This document shows, one piece after another, positions 17,543 through 25,128 of a stretch of 64,000 nucleotides of DNA; the stretch's first letter is position 1, and the number at the start of each line of letters is the position of its first letter. The stretch lies in NCBI GenBank assembly GCA_003480725.1, contig QUJQ01000005.1:81172-145171 (forward strand), read 5' to 3'. A model generated the notes under the pieces. It had not been told where the DNA came from. It did no database searches and was given only the letters and a program-made list of their open reading frames with translations. A program made the position numbers and the translations under genes. This DNA is from Clostridiaceae bacterium AM27-36LB. Its GTDB lineage: Bacteria > Bacillota > Clostridia > Lachnospirales > Lachnospiraceae.

Positions 17543-19336
17543 TCATTCCTGTTTTTGAGCAGGCTCCGGAAGTCTTTTACACAAGAATGGGGAGAAGCGT
17601 ACCGGCGCAAAATCCCGGCAGTCATTCACATAGAAGTATGTGCGTTTGCCTTGGCAGTCCAGTTCCACCACATCAGATGGAGCCAACGGACGGCCTCTGT
17701 AATCTTCCGGCAAATGCTCATTAAAGTCCAAGAACAGGCGCCCCAGCACTTCCATGTCATTCTGCCCCTTTGGGCAACAGACCTCTGCGCTCCATACCGT
17801 CTGATAGGCGACGGCAGGCGGCTGTTCATATCCAGCTTTACGCAGTGCATCCAGTTGCTTGAACGCGAAAGGTACCGTCTGTGTCTCACCCAGGCAAAGC
17901 TGGTAAATGCAAAATCTCCGGAAAACTCTCTGGCTGTCCAGAATATCCTTCAGCGCCCGATTGCCCTGAGCAAGAAATATCTGATACTCTTCCTTTGTCA
18001 GCCCCAGATACTCTGTCAGATCCAAATCTTTCTCCGCTCTGGTGTGCCAAAGCTCGACGCAGCCATCTATATAGGTAAAATCACACTTACCGCACAGATA
18101 TTGCTGCTTAAAATTCATTCTCTGCACCTCCTTTTCCTTCTGTTCTTTCTCCCGAAGGGCAAGCTGCCAATCATCAAACCCTTTATAATTCGGATTCCAG
18201 GTCAGCCGACGACATGCCATTCCATTTTTTCGGGCCATCAGATAGATCTTAGATGCCCCATTAGAGGTCATTTGGTTACTGTACTTATCCATATCATGAG
18301 CCTCAATGATCTCCTCAGTGCCATTCTGTGCCAACAGTGCAAACAGCGTATCCAACTGGCTTGTGTTGTTTGCGCCGGCAATCGCCGCAAAAGTCCGGTT
18401 TGTCAGGCAGTGTGAGATGTCTGCTTTCAGCAGTCCCTCAATGACATAGACCACTCGAGCAGATGGATGGCCGATAAAATGTACCGGGCTCCCGGATGTG
18501 ACGCCCATATTTTTGGACGAGGACGAAAACCAGATGTATTTGGCTCCTGACTTATCCGGTGGATCATCTTTTTGCTTGAGCGGACTATCCAAAAGTATCT
18601 GCAGGCCATGTATCATACCGTCGTATCCCACAGCCGGAATCAAAATCCCTGCGTTTTTTCGGTAGAAGTTCATGGTCCAGCGCCCGCTGTCATCCAGATA
18701 AAAGCCGGGCACCCCCTCCACCTTGCATCCCTGTTTCATCAGCCGCTCGGTAATGGAGCGGCAAAGGAATGGGGGTGGAGTGCTCTTGAACCCAATCCGG
18801 TCGATCTGTTCATCCGACAGTCCCCGTTTTGGGGAGTGCAGATGGTTGCGGTGGGCAGGCTGAAGAGGCAGCATAGCGAGCAGCAGCGAAAGCGTTTGAT
18901 GAATTTCCTGTCCGCTGGCCCGTTCTGCTTGCTGCACTGTTTTTAGTTCGCCCCTCCTCTCATATCCGGCAAGGTCGGTCTGAGTCCCCGAAACCGGGGA
19001 CCCAGTGCCAGCCTGCTGGTTTCCTGCCATCTCATATCCAGAGTTCGGCCGTTCCCTGTGAAAATCGTTGCACAGGGCTTCTCCTATCTCCCAATACGCA
19101 TCGGATGTAGTCGTATTGTTTAGCCGCGCATAAAGCGCAAGCATACCGCCATGCTCATCACAATAATTGCACCGCCAGACATTTTTGACGAAATTCACAT
19201 TCATCTTGCCGCGGCGGTCACCACAAAACGGGCAATCCACATATACACTGTTTGCCTGTCGGCGTCTGATTCGTAGATGTAGAAGTTCCACTACATCCAT
19301 AATACCGAACGGAAAATCTCCTGGATATGAGTCCAT
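17543..19336 (-). CDS. DnaG-type primase with CHC2 zinc finger and Toprim domain
   Basis: This protein has 597 residues from the ATG at 19336 after GGGAGGGAG. The zinc ribbon comprises Cys35/Cys38 (CPFC) and Cys56/Cys59 (CNYC), as in CHC2 primases. A Toprim domain follows, with the glutamate in VIEGLLKAD and an acidic motif around AHDMDKYSN. It would make RNA primers for element DNA synthesis. The C-terminal third (after about residue 410) is unlike DnaG and has a CxxC-like patch (CGKCDFTYIDGC). It lies between the annealing-protein gene and a small gene, all co-directional. Confidence 0.88.
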   Translation of the reverse strand: MDSYPGDFPFGIMDVVELLHLRIRRRQANSVYVDCPFCGDRRGKMNVNFVKNVWRCNYCDEHGGMLALYARLNNTTTSDAYWEIGEALCNDFHRERPNSGYEMAGNQQAGTGSPVSGTQTDLAGYERRGELKTVQQAERASGQEIHQTLSLLLAMLPLQPAHRNHLHSPKRGLSDEQIDRIGFKSTPPPFLCRSITERLMKQGCKVEGVPGFYLDDSGRWTMNFYRKNAGILIPAVGYDGMIHGLQILLDSPLKQKDDPPDKSGAKYIWFSSSSKNMGVTSGSPVHFIGHPSARVVYVIEGLLKADISHCLTNRTFAAIAGANNTSQLDTLFALLAQNGTEEIIEAHDMDKYSNQMTSNGASKIYLMARKNGMACRRLTWNPNYKGFDDWQLALREKEQKEKEVQRMNFKQQYLCGKCDFTYIDGCVELWHTRAEKDLDLTEYLGLTKEEYQIFLAQGNRALKDILDSQRVFRRFCIYQLCLGETQTVPFAFKQLDALRKAGYEQPPAVAYQTVWSAEVCCPKGQNDMEVLGRLFLDFNEHLPEDYRGRPLAPSDVVELDCQGKRTYFYVNDCRDFAPVRFSPFLCKRLPEPAQKQE

Positions 19337-19378
19337 CTGTTCTCCCTCCCTTCTTGACCCCATAGATGGGGCTGCTTA

Positions 19379-20536
19379 TCATCCGGCTTTCTGTGCGGCC
19401 ATACCATCGAGCATGATCTGCGCCGCAGCACGAACGATATTGTTGGTGCTCTTGTTGCCTGGGGTGAGGTAGAATTTCAGACTCACCGGACGCTCCTTGG
19501 CAACTGTTGCCATGGTCTTTCCTTTGCTCAGACCACTATCCACCACCACATTCTGCGCTTCTTCAAAGGTCATTACCTTCAAGATGTCTTCTACCGGAGT
19601 GCTCTCCGTATAAGAAGGCGCCACAGGCTGATCGGGTGCTTCCTGTTGGACAACAGGCGCCACAGGCAGTTCTTCCGGTTCATCCGATTGGAATACGGAG
19701 GCGGCCGGCTGCTCAGACGCATCATCCTGTTTTGGACTGCTATCCAATGTAACCTCGCGGCTCGGTACCGGCAGCTCCATATTGGGAGCATTCTCCTCTA
19801 CCTTGCCGGCAGGCAGTGTATCCATATTCTCCTTCTCTTCTGCAACCATCTGTTGGACAACTGGCTGTACCGGAGAAACCGGGGGCTGTTCATTCTGAAC
19901 CGGCTTTGCCGCAGGTTTCTGAATAGGCGCCGGACGAGCAGGAGCATTACGGCCCTCTACGGCGTTCTGAGGCGCTCTTTCCGGCCGGGCATGAACTTCC
20001 CCGCCAGATTGCCGCAGCGCCGCTCCAGGGGCTTCTACGGGCCTCTGCGCCGCATTTGGCATCGGTTGCTGGATAGGAGCCGTCCCGGAAAGCGGAATAC
20101 TGCTTCCAAACACCTTGCCCGTACTGTCAACAGCAACATCGGCAAACTGCAGACCGAAACCGGCATCCGACAGCGCAGCACTCAATGCCTCATCCTGGGC
20201 AGCCTGTACATAGTCGGTACCTTCTTCTGCACTGTGTTGCGAAATGTAACTACTGATAGGCTCTGCATCACTGCGGTCCAGATAAACTCTGGCCTCCATA
20301 ATCGCAAGCTGTTCCGTGATCCGCAGAGTAGTCAGTTTCATGCGGCCCTGGGGGTGACGCAGGCGAAACCACAGCTTCTGATAGGGCAATTCCAACTGCA
20401 GCATTTCCTCATTGGTTTTTCTGGACACCTTATGGCGCAGAAATTTGAGCGGGTCAAAGCCCGGCACCTTGTTCAGTTCTGCCACTGCCGGAATTGTTTT
20501 GTACATCATAGGCATCGGATTACTTTTTTCGTTCAT
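19379..20536 (-). CDS. Putative single-strand annealing / recombination protein
   Basis: This 385-residue protein has an N-terminal domain (to about 150) with FDPLKFLRHKVS and a segment QDEALSAALSDAGFGLQF that recalls phage annealing proteins of the Rad52/Red-beta type. A long Pro/Gln/Val-rich, probably disordered linker (about 150-310) is followed by a short C-terminal domain (MTFEEAQNVVV to RPVSLKFYLTP). The assignment rests mainly on context: it neighbours a YqaJ nuclease and a RecD-like helicase, the usual partners in phage-type recombination. It could instead be a single-strand DNA-binding or partition-related protein. Confidence 0.55.
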   Translation of the reverse strand: MNEKSNPMPMMYKTIPAVAELNKVPGFDPLKFLRHKVSRKTNEEMLQLELPYQKLWFRLRHPQGRMKLTTLRITEQLAIMEARVYLDRSDAEPISSYISQHSAEEGTDYVQAAQDEALSAALSDAGFGLQFADVAVDSTGKVFGSSIPLSGTAPIQQPMPNAAQRPVEAPGAALRQSGGEVHARPERAPQNAVEGRNAPARPAPIQKPAAKPVQNEQPPVSPVQPVVQQMVAEEKENMDTLPAGKVEENAPNMELPVPSREVTLDSSPKQDDASEQPAASVFQSDEPEELPVAPVVQQEAPDQPVAPSYTESTPVEDILKVMTFEEAQNVVVDSGLSKGKTMATVAKERPVSLKFYLTPGNKSTNNIVRAAAQIMLDGMAAQKAG

Positions 20537-20559
20537 GTTGGAAACTCCTTTCTGACATA

Positions 20560-20601
20560 AAAATAGGAGACGCCAAGTGCCATTTCTGCACCTGACCTCT
20601 C
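20560..20601 (-). terminator. Intra-operon terminator between helicase and annealing-protein genes
   Basis: Arms 20567-20580 and 20588-20601 pair on the minus strand with one mismatch and two G-U wobbles around a seven-base loop. CTATTTTTATG follows. The hairpin begins about five bases after the helicase stop codon. Confidence 0.65.
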
Positions 20602-20605
20602 TTTT

Positions 20606-22879
20606 TTAACTTGCGTTCTTTAATTGTTCTTCCAACGCAGCCGGAATTGGGATACCGGCTTTCTTTGCGTAGGCTTTGAAGTACATCTGAATACGCATAC
20701 CCAGCAGCGTATTCCGCTTGCCGATCTCATTACGATGGATTGCCATAAACAATACCTGTTTCTGCCCAATCAGCACCACCCGCTTTTTGGCACGCGTGAT
20801 TCCGGTGTAGAGCAGATTACGGTACATCATGATGGTGTGCGCTTTGAGCAGCGGCATAATAACGGTCTCATACTCAGAGCCCATAGCCTTGTGGATCGTA
20901 GTAGCATAAGCCAGATCCACATTGCTCAAATCATCTACGCCATATTCCAGCGTCCTGCCAGCACCAAAATCCATGCCGATCTTTTTGCCCTGGTCAGTGT
21001 CCTTAATATACCGGATGAAACCCAAATCACCATTAGATACCTTTTCTGTGTTCTTGGTCTGCATGATGCGGTCATTGACCCGGAATATCCTGGGGCCAAA
21101 CTTGATTTCCTCCTCCGCAGAGCGGAATGGGTTGACCAATTCACGAATGGTCTCATTCAGCTGTTCCGACGACGCGGCACCTTCTGAACGGAAAGGTGAA
21201 AGAATCTGCACATTCTCAATGCCACTCTCCTGTATCTCCAAACAATACCGTTCTGTAATCTTTTCAGCGGTGTCTTCCTGACTATCACCAGACACGAAAA
21301 CAAAATCCGGTCCATAAAACAGTTTGGTATTGCCCTCGTTGATAAATTTGGCATTATAGGCAATCAGACTATCCTTCGACTGACGGAAAATCTGATCCAG
21401 CACCGTTACTGGGACGATTTTGGTCTCGATGATTTCACGAAACACATTTCCTGCTCCTACGCTCGGAAGCTGATCTGGGTCGCCTACCAGTACGATTCTG
21501 GCATTTATCTTCATGCGTTCAAAAAATTTCTCAGCAAGCCACATATCCACCATGGAAAACTCATCCACAATGATTAAATCGGCCGACAGTGGCTCTGACT
21601 TTCTGTTCCGGCTACCCTCATCCTCTTCACTGGTCAGTCCCAGACCACTGTGTAATGTTCGGGCATCCTCAAAGCCGGTACTCTCCGACATCCTGCGGCT
21701 TGCCCGACCGGTAGGTGCCATAAGAGCAATTTTGCCATCAGGGTGCAGCCGCCGGTAAACCTCAAGTATCGTCCGCAGCACTGTTGTTTTACCAGTACCA
21801 GGAGAACCCGTAATTACTGACAAGCCATGCCTAAATGCTGCATAGACCGCAGCCTCCTGCTGTGCAGACAGGCGCAGTCCCATTTCAACCTTGACCTGTT
21901 CCAGCACCGGCGCAATATGCTCTACTGGCATCTGGGCGACCAGACGCTGGGCGATCCGGCGCGCCGTTTCGTCCTCTTGGGCAAACACTCTGGGAAGATA
22001 GATATTATCCTTCACGGAAACGACTGCTCCATTCAGGATCATTTCCTGCATCATATCCCTGACTTCCTGCTGATGCAGGCGAAGCTCCGGTACAGGTATC
22101 TTCTCATTGAGCAGTTTCAGCGCTGATTTCTCCAGTTCTTCAGAACTGATGTACAGATGGCCTCGTTTACTCTTGCCCTCATCCAGCGCACAAAAGATAG
22201 CCCCTTTGATACGCATAGAGTCATGGAGATTGCCCCCGCTCTTTTGTACGATTGCATCTACCCGCCGAAATCCAAAGCCGGAGATCTGGCAAAGCTCAAA
22301 TGGGCTCTTTTCCAAAATCTCTACGCTGGTCGGGCCGAAATATTGATATATTTTCAATGCCGTCTTGGGAGTAATCTTAAACGGTGCCAGCAAGGTCATA
22401 ATTCCTTGGAGCATACGGTTTTCTGCATAAGAAGCTTTGATGTCCTCCAATTTACTTTCCGTAATGCCCCGGATCTCCAACAGCCGCTCCGGCTGGTGTT
22501 CCAGAATATCCAGTGTGTCCACACCGAACCGCTCCACAATGTCTGCGGCAGTTTTGGGACCAATCCCTTTGATAAGCCCGGAGGCAAGGTAGCCCTCTAC
22601 GCCGTTTTTTGTTCTGGGCACAATTTCACGCCACTGCTCCACCTGGAGCTGGACACCATACTTGCCCTTTGTCCATTCACCATCCAGTTCCAACTCTACC
22701 GCATCTGTCCGTGGAATCTCATACCCCACAGCTGTAAAGCGAATCAAATGGTCTTTGTATCGCCTGTTTGACCTGGCCTCGGCTGGCACGCTCTGATCTG
22801 CGGTTTTTACACTGACGATACAAAACTTATTGGCAGGATTATAAAAAATCGTCCCGTCGTAGGTACCAATACAATTCAT
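20606..22879 (-). CDS. RecD2-like DNA helicase
   Basis: This 757-residue superfamily 1 helicase of the RecD2/YrrC class has an N-terminal OB-like region and tandem helix-hairpin-helix segments (about 95-215, GLIKGIGPKTAADIV and ISGFGFRRVDAIV). Walker A is GSPGTGKTT (Lys364), Walker B LIIVDEFSM, then GDPDQLPSVGAGN and the C-terminal motif TIHKAMGSEY. It is a 5'-3' ATP-dependent helicase family. It is encoded right after the YqaJ nuclease (15 bases), so the two probably act together on element DNA ends. It is an accessory copy within the mobile element. Confidence 0.92.
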   Translation of the reverse strand: MNCIGTYDGTIFYNPANKFCIVSVKTADQSVPAEARSNRRYKDHLIRFTAVGYEIPRTDAVELELDGEWTKGKYGVQLQVEQWREIVPRTKNGVEGYLASGLIKGIGPKTAADIVERFGVDTLDILEHQPERLLEIRGITESKLEDIKASYAENRMLQGIMTLLAPFKITPKTALKIYQYFGPTSVEILEKSPFELCQISGFGFRRVDAIVQKSGGNLHDSMRIKGAIFCALDEGKSKRGHLYISSEELEKSALKLLNEKIPVPELRLHQQEVRDMMQEMILNGAVVSVKDNIYLPRVFAQEDETARRIAQRLVAQMPVEHIAPVLEQVKVEMGLRLSAQQEAAVYAAFRHGLSVITGSPGTGKTTVLRTILEVYRRLHPDGKIALMAPTGRASRRMSESTGFEDARTLHSGLGLTSEEDEGSRNRKSEPLSADLIIVDEFSMVDMWLAEKFFERMKINARIVLVGDPDQLPSVGAGNVFREIIETKIVPVTVLDQIFRQSKDSLIAYNAKFINEGNTKLFYGPDFVFVSGDSQEDTAEKITERYCLEIQESGIENVQILSPFRSEGAASSEQLNETIRELVNPFRSAEEEIKFGPRIFRVNDRIMQTKNTEKVSNGDLGFIRYIKDTDQGKKIGMDFGAGRTLEYGVDDLSNVDLAYATTIHKAMGSEYETVIMPLLKAHTIMMYRNLLYTGITRAKKRVVLIGQKQVLFMAIHRNEIGKRNTLLGMRIQMYFKAYAKKAGIPIPAALEEQLKNAS

Positions 22880-22893
22880 CCTTTTTCACCTCA

Positions 22894-23961
22894 CTAAGCG
22901 GCCTCCATAATCGAGGCTCTAACACTGAACCGTCTGGATTCGGATACTGTAACAAACTGCTCGTAAATATCCGGATGCTCCAGTTTCAACCGAAGCAGGT
23001 TATCCTTGTCGATGATGGACTTGCGAACAGGGGTATAGGTAACCGTATAGTTCACTCCCTCCTGCTCACAGACTGCAGTGCAGCTGGTACCCATTTCCGC
23101 AATCAACAGTGCCTTCAGACGCTGAATATCCTTGTCGATTTCTTTGGAGTACACCTCTGCATTTTTCTTTTCATCCAAAAGCCGCAAATACTGCATGAGT
23201 TTTGCAGTCATATCCAGGTCGAGTGCAACGGCCGGGGCATTTTTATCTGCCGGGCCAAAGTGTTTGCGTGCGCTCTCAATAATCAAGGCCCCACTTTCTG
23301 TATAGGGCGGCGGCACATGGCGCTGCACATGGTTTTCCCAGAAATACTGCTCCAAAAAGACCATCTCAGCCTCATACTCGAAATCACGCTTGACCTCCCG
23401 GATAATAACTTCCTCCTCGTTGTTACCATACAGGCAGCAAAAGAAACATCGGTCAAGATCCGTTACTGCCATATAATGACGCCCCTGAGATTCATAGTAG
23501 ACTGGAACAGTCTCCTTCCCATTCATCCACCAGTTATCTCTGGCATTATAGTTTGTGGTCTTGATCTCAAGGATCGCTGTGGTGCCATCCGGCAGTTCCA
23601 CAAAGTAGTCCACATCAGCCAGCATCCAAGGATACTGGGGGTGCTGGAACATCTTTTTGATTTGGTAGACCCGATATCCGGTTTTCCGCTCGAATATCTT
23701 TGCTACCAGAGGCTCCAGCAAATGCCCCATTTCCATGGCAACCCAGTTGCCCTCATCATCTTCCACTGACGCTATGTTCAGTTTGTCGTAGTACAGATCC
23801 CTGGCTGTCCGGAATGGAGAAGTGCCAAAGATCGCCGATACATCGCTGCCGCCGATTCCACGGCGCCGGTAATCCAGCCAGTCTTCTTCTGAAAGATCTG
23901 CCGTTTCTACCAGCACCAGCGGTTCATGCCGCTTTCGTTCAGCACTATTGCTGCCAGACAT
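22894..23961 (-). CDS. YqaJ-family viral recombinase / nuclease
   Basis: This protein has 355 residues from the ATG at 23961, after GGGGGATTTGAT. YqaJ/lambda-exonuclease-type motifs are visible: RRRGIGGSDVSAIFG near residue 30, Asp in DVDYFVELPDG, the ILEIKTT Glu-x-Lys pair, and YESQGRHYMAV supplying the Gln. This PD-(D/E)XK nuclease family resects DNA ends and pairs with an annealing protein, here probably the gene at 19379-20536. It is the first sizeable gene of the operon, after the structured leader. Confidence 0.9.
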   Translation of the reverse strand: MSGSNSAERKRHEPLVLVETADLSEEDWLDYRRRGIGGSDVSAIFGTSPFRTARDLYYDKLNIASVEDDEGNWVAMEMGHLLEPLVAKIFERKTGYRVYQIKKMFQHPQYPWMLADVDYFVELPDGTTAILEIKTTNYNARDNWWMNGKETVPVYYESQGRHYMAVTDLDRCFFCCLYGNNEEEVIIREVKRDFEYEAEMVFLEQYFWENHVQRHVPPPYTESGALIIESARKHFGPADKNAPAVALDLDMTAKLMQYLRLLDEKKNAEVYSKEIDKDIQRLKALLIAEMGTSCTAVCEQEGVNYTVTYTPVRKSIIDKDNLLRLKLEHPDIYEQFVTVSESRRFSVRASIMEAA

Positions 23962-23962
23962 A

Positions 23963-24133
23963 TCAAATCCCCCTTCGTGATCTTCGGGGCAAAATAACTG
24001 CCCTCGCCATTGGTGCAACATTTCGGGGCCGGAGCGAAGATACTGCCTGTCTCTTCATCTTCCAGTCCGTGGAGTGTGCCGGCTTGACCCGCCGACCATT
24101 CTGCTTTCTTTTCTGCTTCACATTCATGTACAT
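23963..24133 (-). CDS. Possible 56-residue basic leader ORF before yqaJ-like gene
   Basis: An ATG at 24133 opens a 56-codon frame that stops (TGA) one base before the ATG of the nuclease gene, the spacing of coupled genes. The product would be very basic (many Arg and Lys, for example KQKRKQNGRR). The ribosome site is weak (GGCAGG). It may be a small real gene, a coupling leader, or chance. Confidence 0.35.
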   Translation of the reverse strand: MYMNVKQKRKQNGRRVKPAHSTDWKMKRQAVSSLRPRNVAPMARAVILPRRSRRGI

Positions 24134-24190
24134 GACCTGCCTTTCTCAGTTTTGATTTATCCTTAAAGCCCTTTCAGGCTTACAGGCAAT

Positions 24191-24261
24191 AAAAAAGCGA
24201 GAATGACAGACGGCATAAAGCCTGGCGTCCATAGTTGCCTATGAACCGATGTCATTCTCGC
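24191..24261 (-). terminator. Second leader terminator (branched)
   Basis: GCGAGAATGACA (24197-24208 on +) and its perfect complement (24250-24261) enclose 41 bases that fold into CATAG-GCAA-CTATG and GGC-TTTAT-GCC. On the minus strand six T follow the stem. Confidence 0.75.
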
Positions 24262-24280
24262 AATGGTGGGTAAATCCCGT

Positions 24281-24308
24281 AAAATAAAAAAGCCAGCAAT
24301 ATACCGGC
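24281..24308 (-). terminator. First leader terminator
   Basis: On the minus strand GCCGG, a seven-base loop and CTGGC (one G-U pair) are followed by TTTTTTATTTTA. It lies about 130 bases after the predicted transcript start. Confidence 0.7.
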
Positions 24309-24441
24309 CTGAAAAGGCGCAGTGATACTACTGACACAAGTACAAAATTAACAGCGTGTGCAATGCAGTCATTACTCCGCAACACAAGCCCTAAAGCCTG
24401 TGTACCCTGACGGGCAACGCACAAAAATCAATTACATTGCA

Positions 24442-24470
24442 ATTCTAACACAATATATAGTGCTTGTCAA
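24442..24470 (-). promoter_or_regulatory. Sigma-70 promoter for the element operon
   Basis: On the minus strand TTGACA (24465-24470) and TAGAAT (24442-24447) are separated by 17 bases. It would start the long leftward transcript near 24435. Confidence 0.8.
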
Positions 24471-24480
24471 TTCAAACATT

Positions 24481-24757
24481 CTATATATTGATTTTTAGAT
24501 TTTCTTTAAATTTTCTTTCCTCTTTGCAGAAGTTCTTTCTTCCCCGCCTATTTATAGGATGTATCGGATCATTTGGTAATACCGGATGATCCCTACGCTC
24601 TTTTAGTACCTTGACAAATTCATAACCTCTATGGGGAGTTATACAGGAATTCTGGACAGTGTGCGATGACCACAGAAGCGCGCCCATAATCGAAGTGCTG
24701 CACAGCAGCAGCCTGAAATACACGGCAGAACCGTTCTGGCGTAGGAAATGGCCCCAT
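24481..24757 (-). pseudogene. Possible frameshifted small gene between leader promoter and excisionase
   Basis: An ATG at 24757 opens 42 codons (MGPFPTPERFCRV...) and stops at 24629. Near that point a different frame is open to 24481 and encodes a charged tail (GYEFVKVLKERRDHP, then NRRGRKNFCKEERKF). Joined by one frameshift they would give a protein of about 90 residues. An AGGAGG lies at about 24780-24787, too far for a normal start. No family is recognised, and both halves could be chance ORFs. The rest of the gap to 24875 shows only a seven-base inverted repeat (24566-24592). Confidence 0.3.
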
Positions 24758-24875
24758 TAGAGTTCTTTTGTTATTTCAATACCTCCTGACCTCAAGACCG
24801 TTTTCATTGTTTTTGTTGAAAACCTTCTTCTACAAATCGTAAGGGATCATTGTAATCGAAAAAAGGAGGACGATT

Positions 24876-25076
24876 ATGGAGAAAAGAAAACCGAATGACC
24901 TACCGCCGGAGCAGTGCTTGGCTGTTGATACCGATACCCTTTGCAAACTGTTGTGCTGTGGAAGGCACACTGCAGTACAGATTGGGGATCTTGCCAATGC
25001 ACGCATTACCATGAACACCCGTGTCCTATGGAGTGTCCAGCGTATCAAAGAATATCTTTATGATATTTCCGGCTAA
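24876..25076 (+). CDS. xis: Excisionase-like DNA-binding protein
   Basis: This 66-residue protein precedes the integrase on the same strand. AGGAGG at 24864-24869 gives a clear start. The sequence VDTDTLCKLLCCGRHTAVQIG, then LWSVQRIKEYLYDISG, fits the MerR/Xis-type winged-helix excisionases of Tn916-like elements. These bind near the attachment site and favour excision by the integrase. Its position 52 bases before int and its size support this. It is divergent from the replication operon across a 400-base gap. Confidence 0.8.
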   Translation: MEKRKPNDLPPEQCLAVDTDTLCKLLCCGRHTAVQIGDLANARITMNTRVLWSVQRIKEYLYDISG

Positions 25077-25128
25077 ATAACCATGCCAGTAAGGCGCACT
25101 ACACTTTTATAATCAGGAGGTACCAGTA

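Larger units (their letters stand above)
24134..24435 (-). ncRNA. Structured leader RNA of the element operon, with tandem terminators
   Basis: Transcripts from the promoter at 24442-24470 begin near 24435 and run about 470 bases before the nuclease start. In order they contain a small CCC/GGG hairpin (24403-24416), an eight-pair hairpin (24382-24403), a terminator (24281-24308) and a second terminator-like fold (24191-24261). The second fold has a 12-pair outer stem, an inner CATAG-GCAA-CTATG hairpin with a GNRA loop, and six T. No convincing ORF lies in this part. I do not recognise a known riboswitch class. It may be an attenuator or an antitermination element. Confidence 0.6.

Noticed and set aside
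24239..24424. 61-codon frame in the element leader
   Set aside because: No ribosome site, TTG start, and it runs through two terminator hairpins; the region is better explained as structured RNA.
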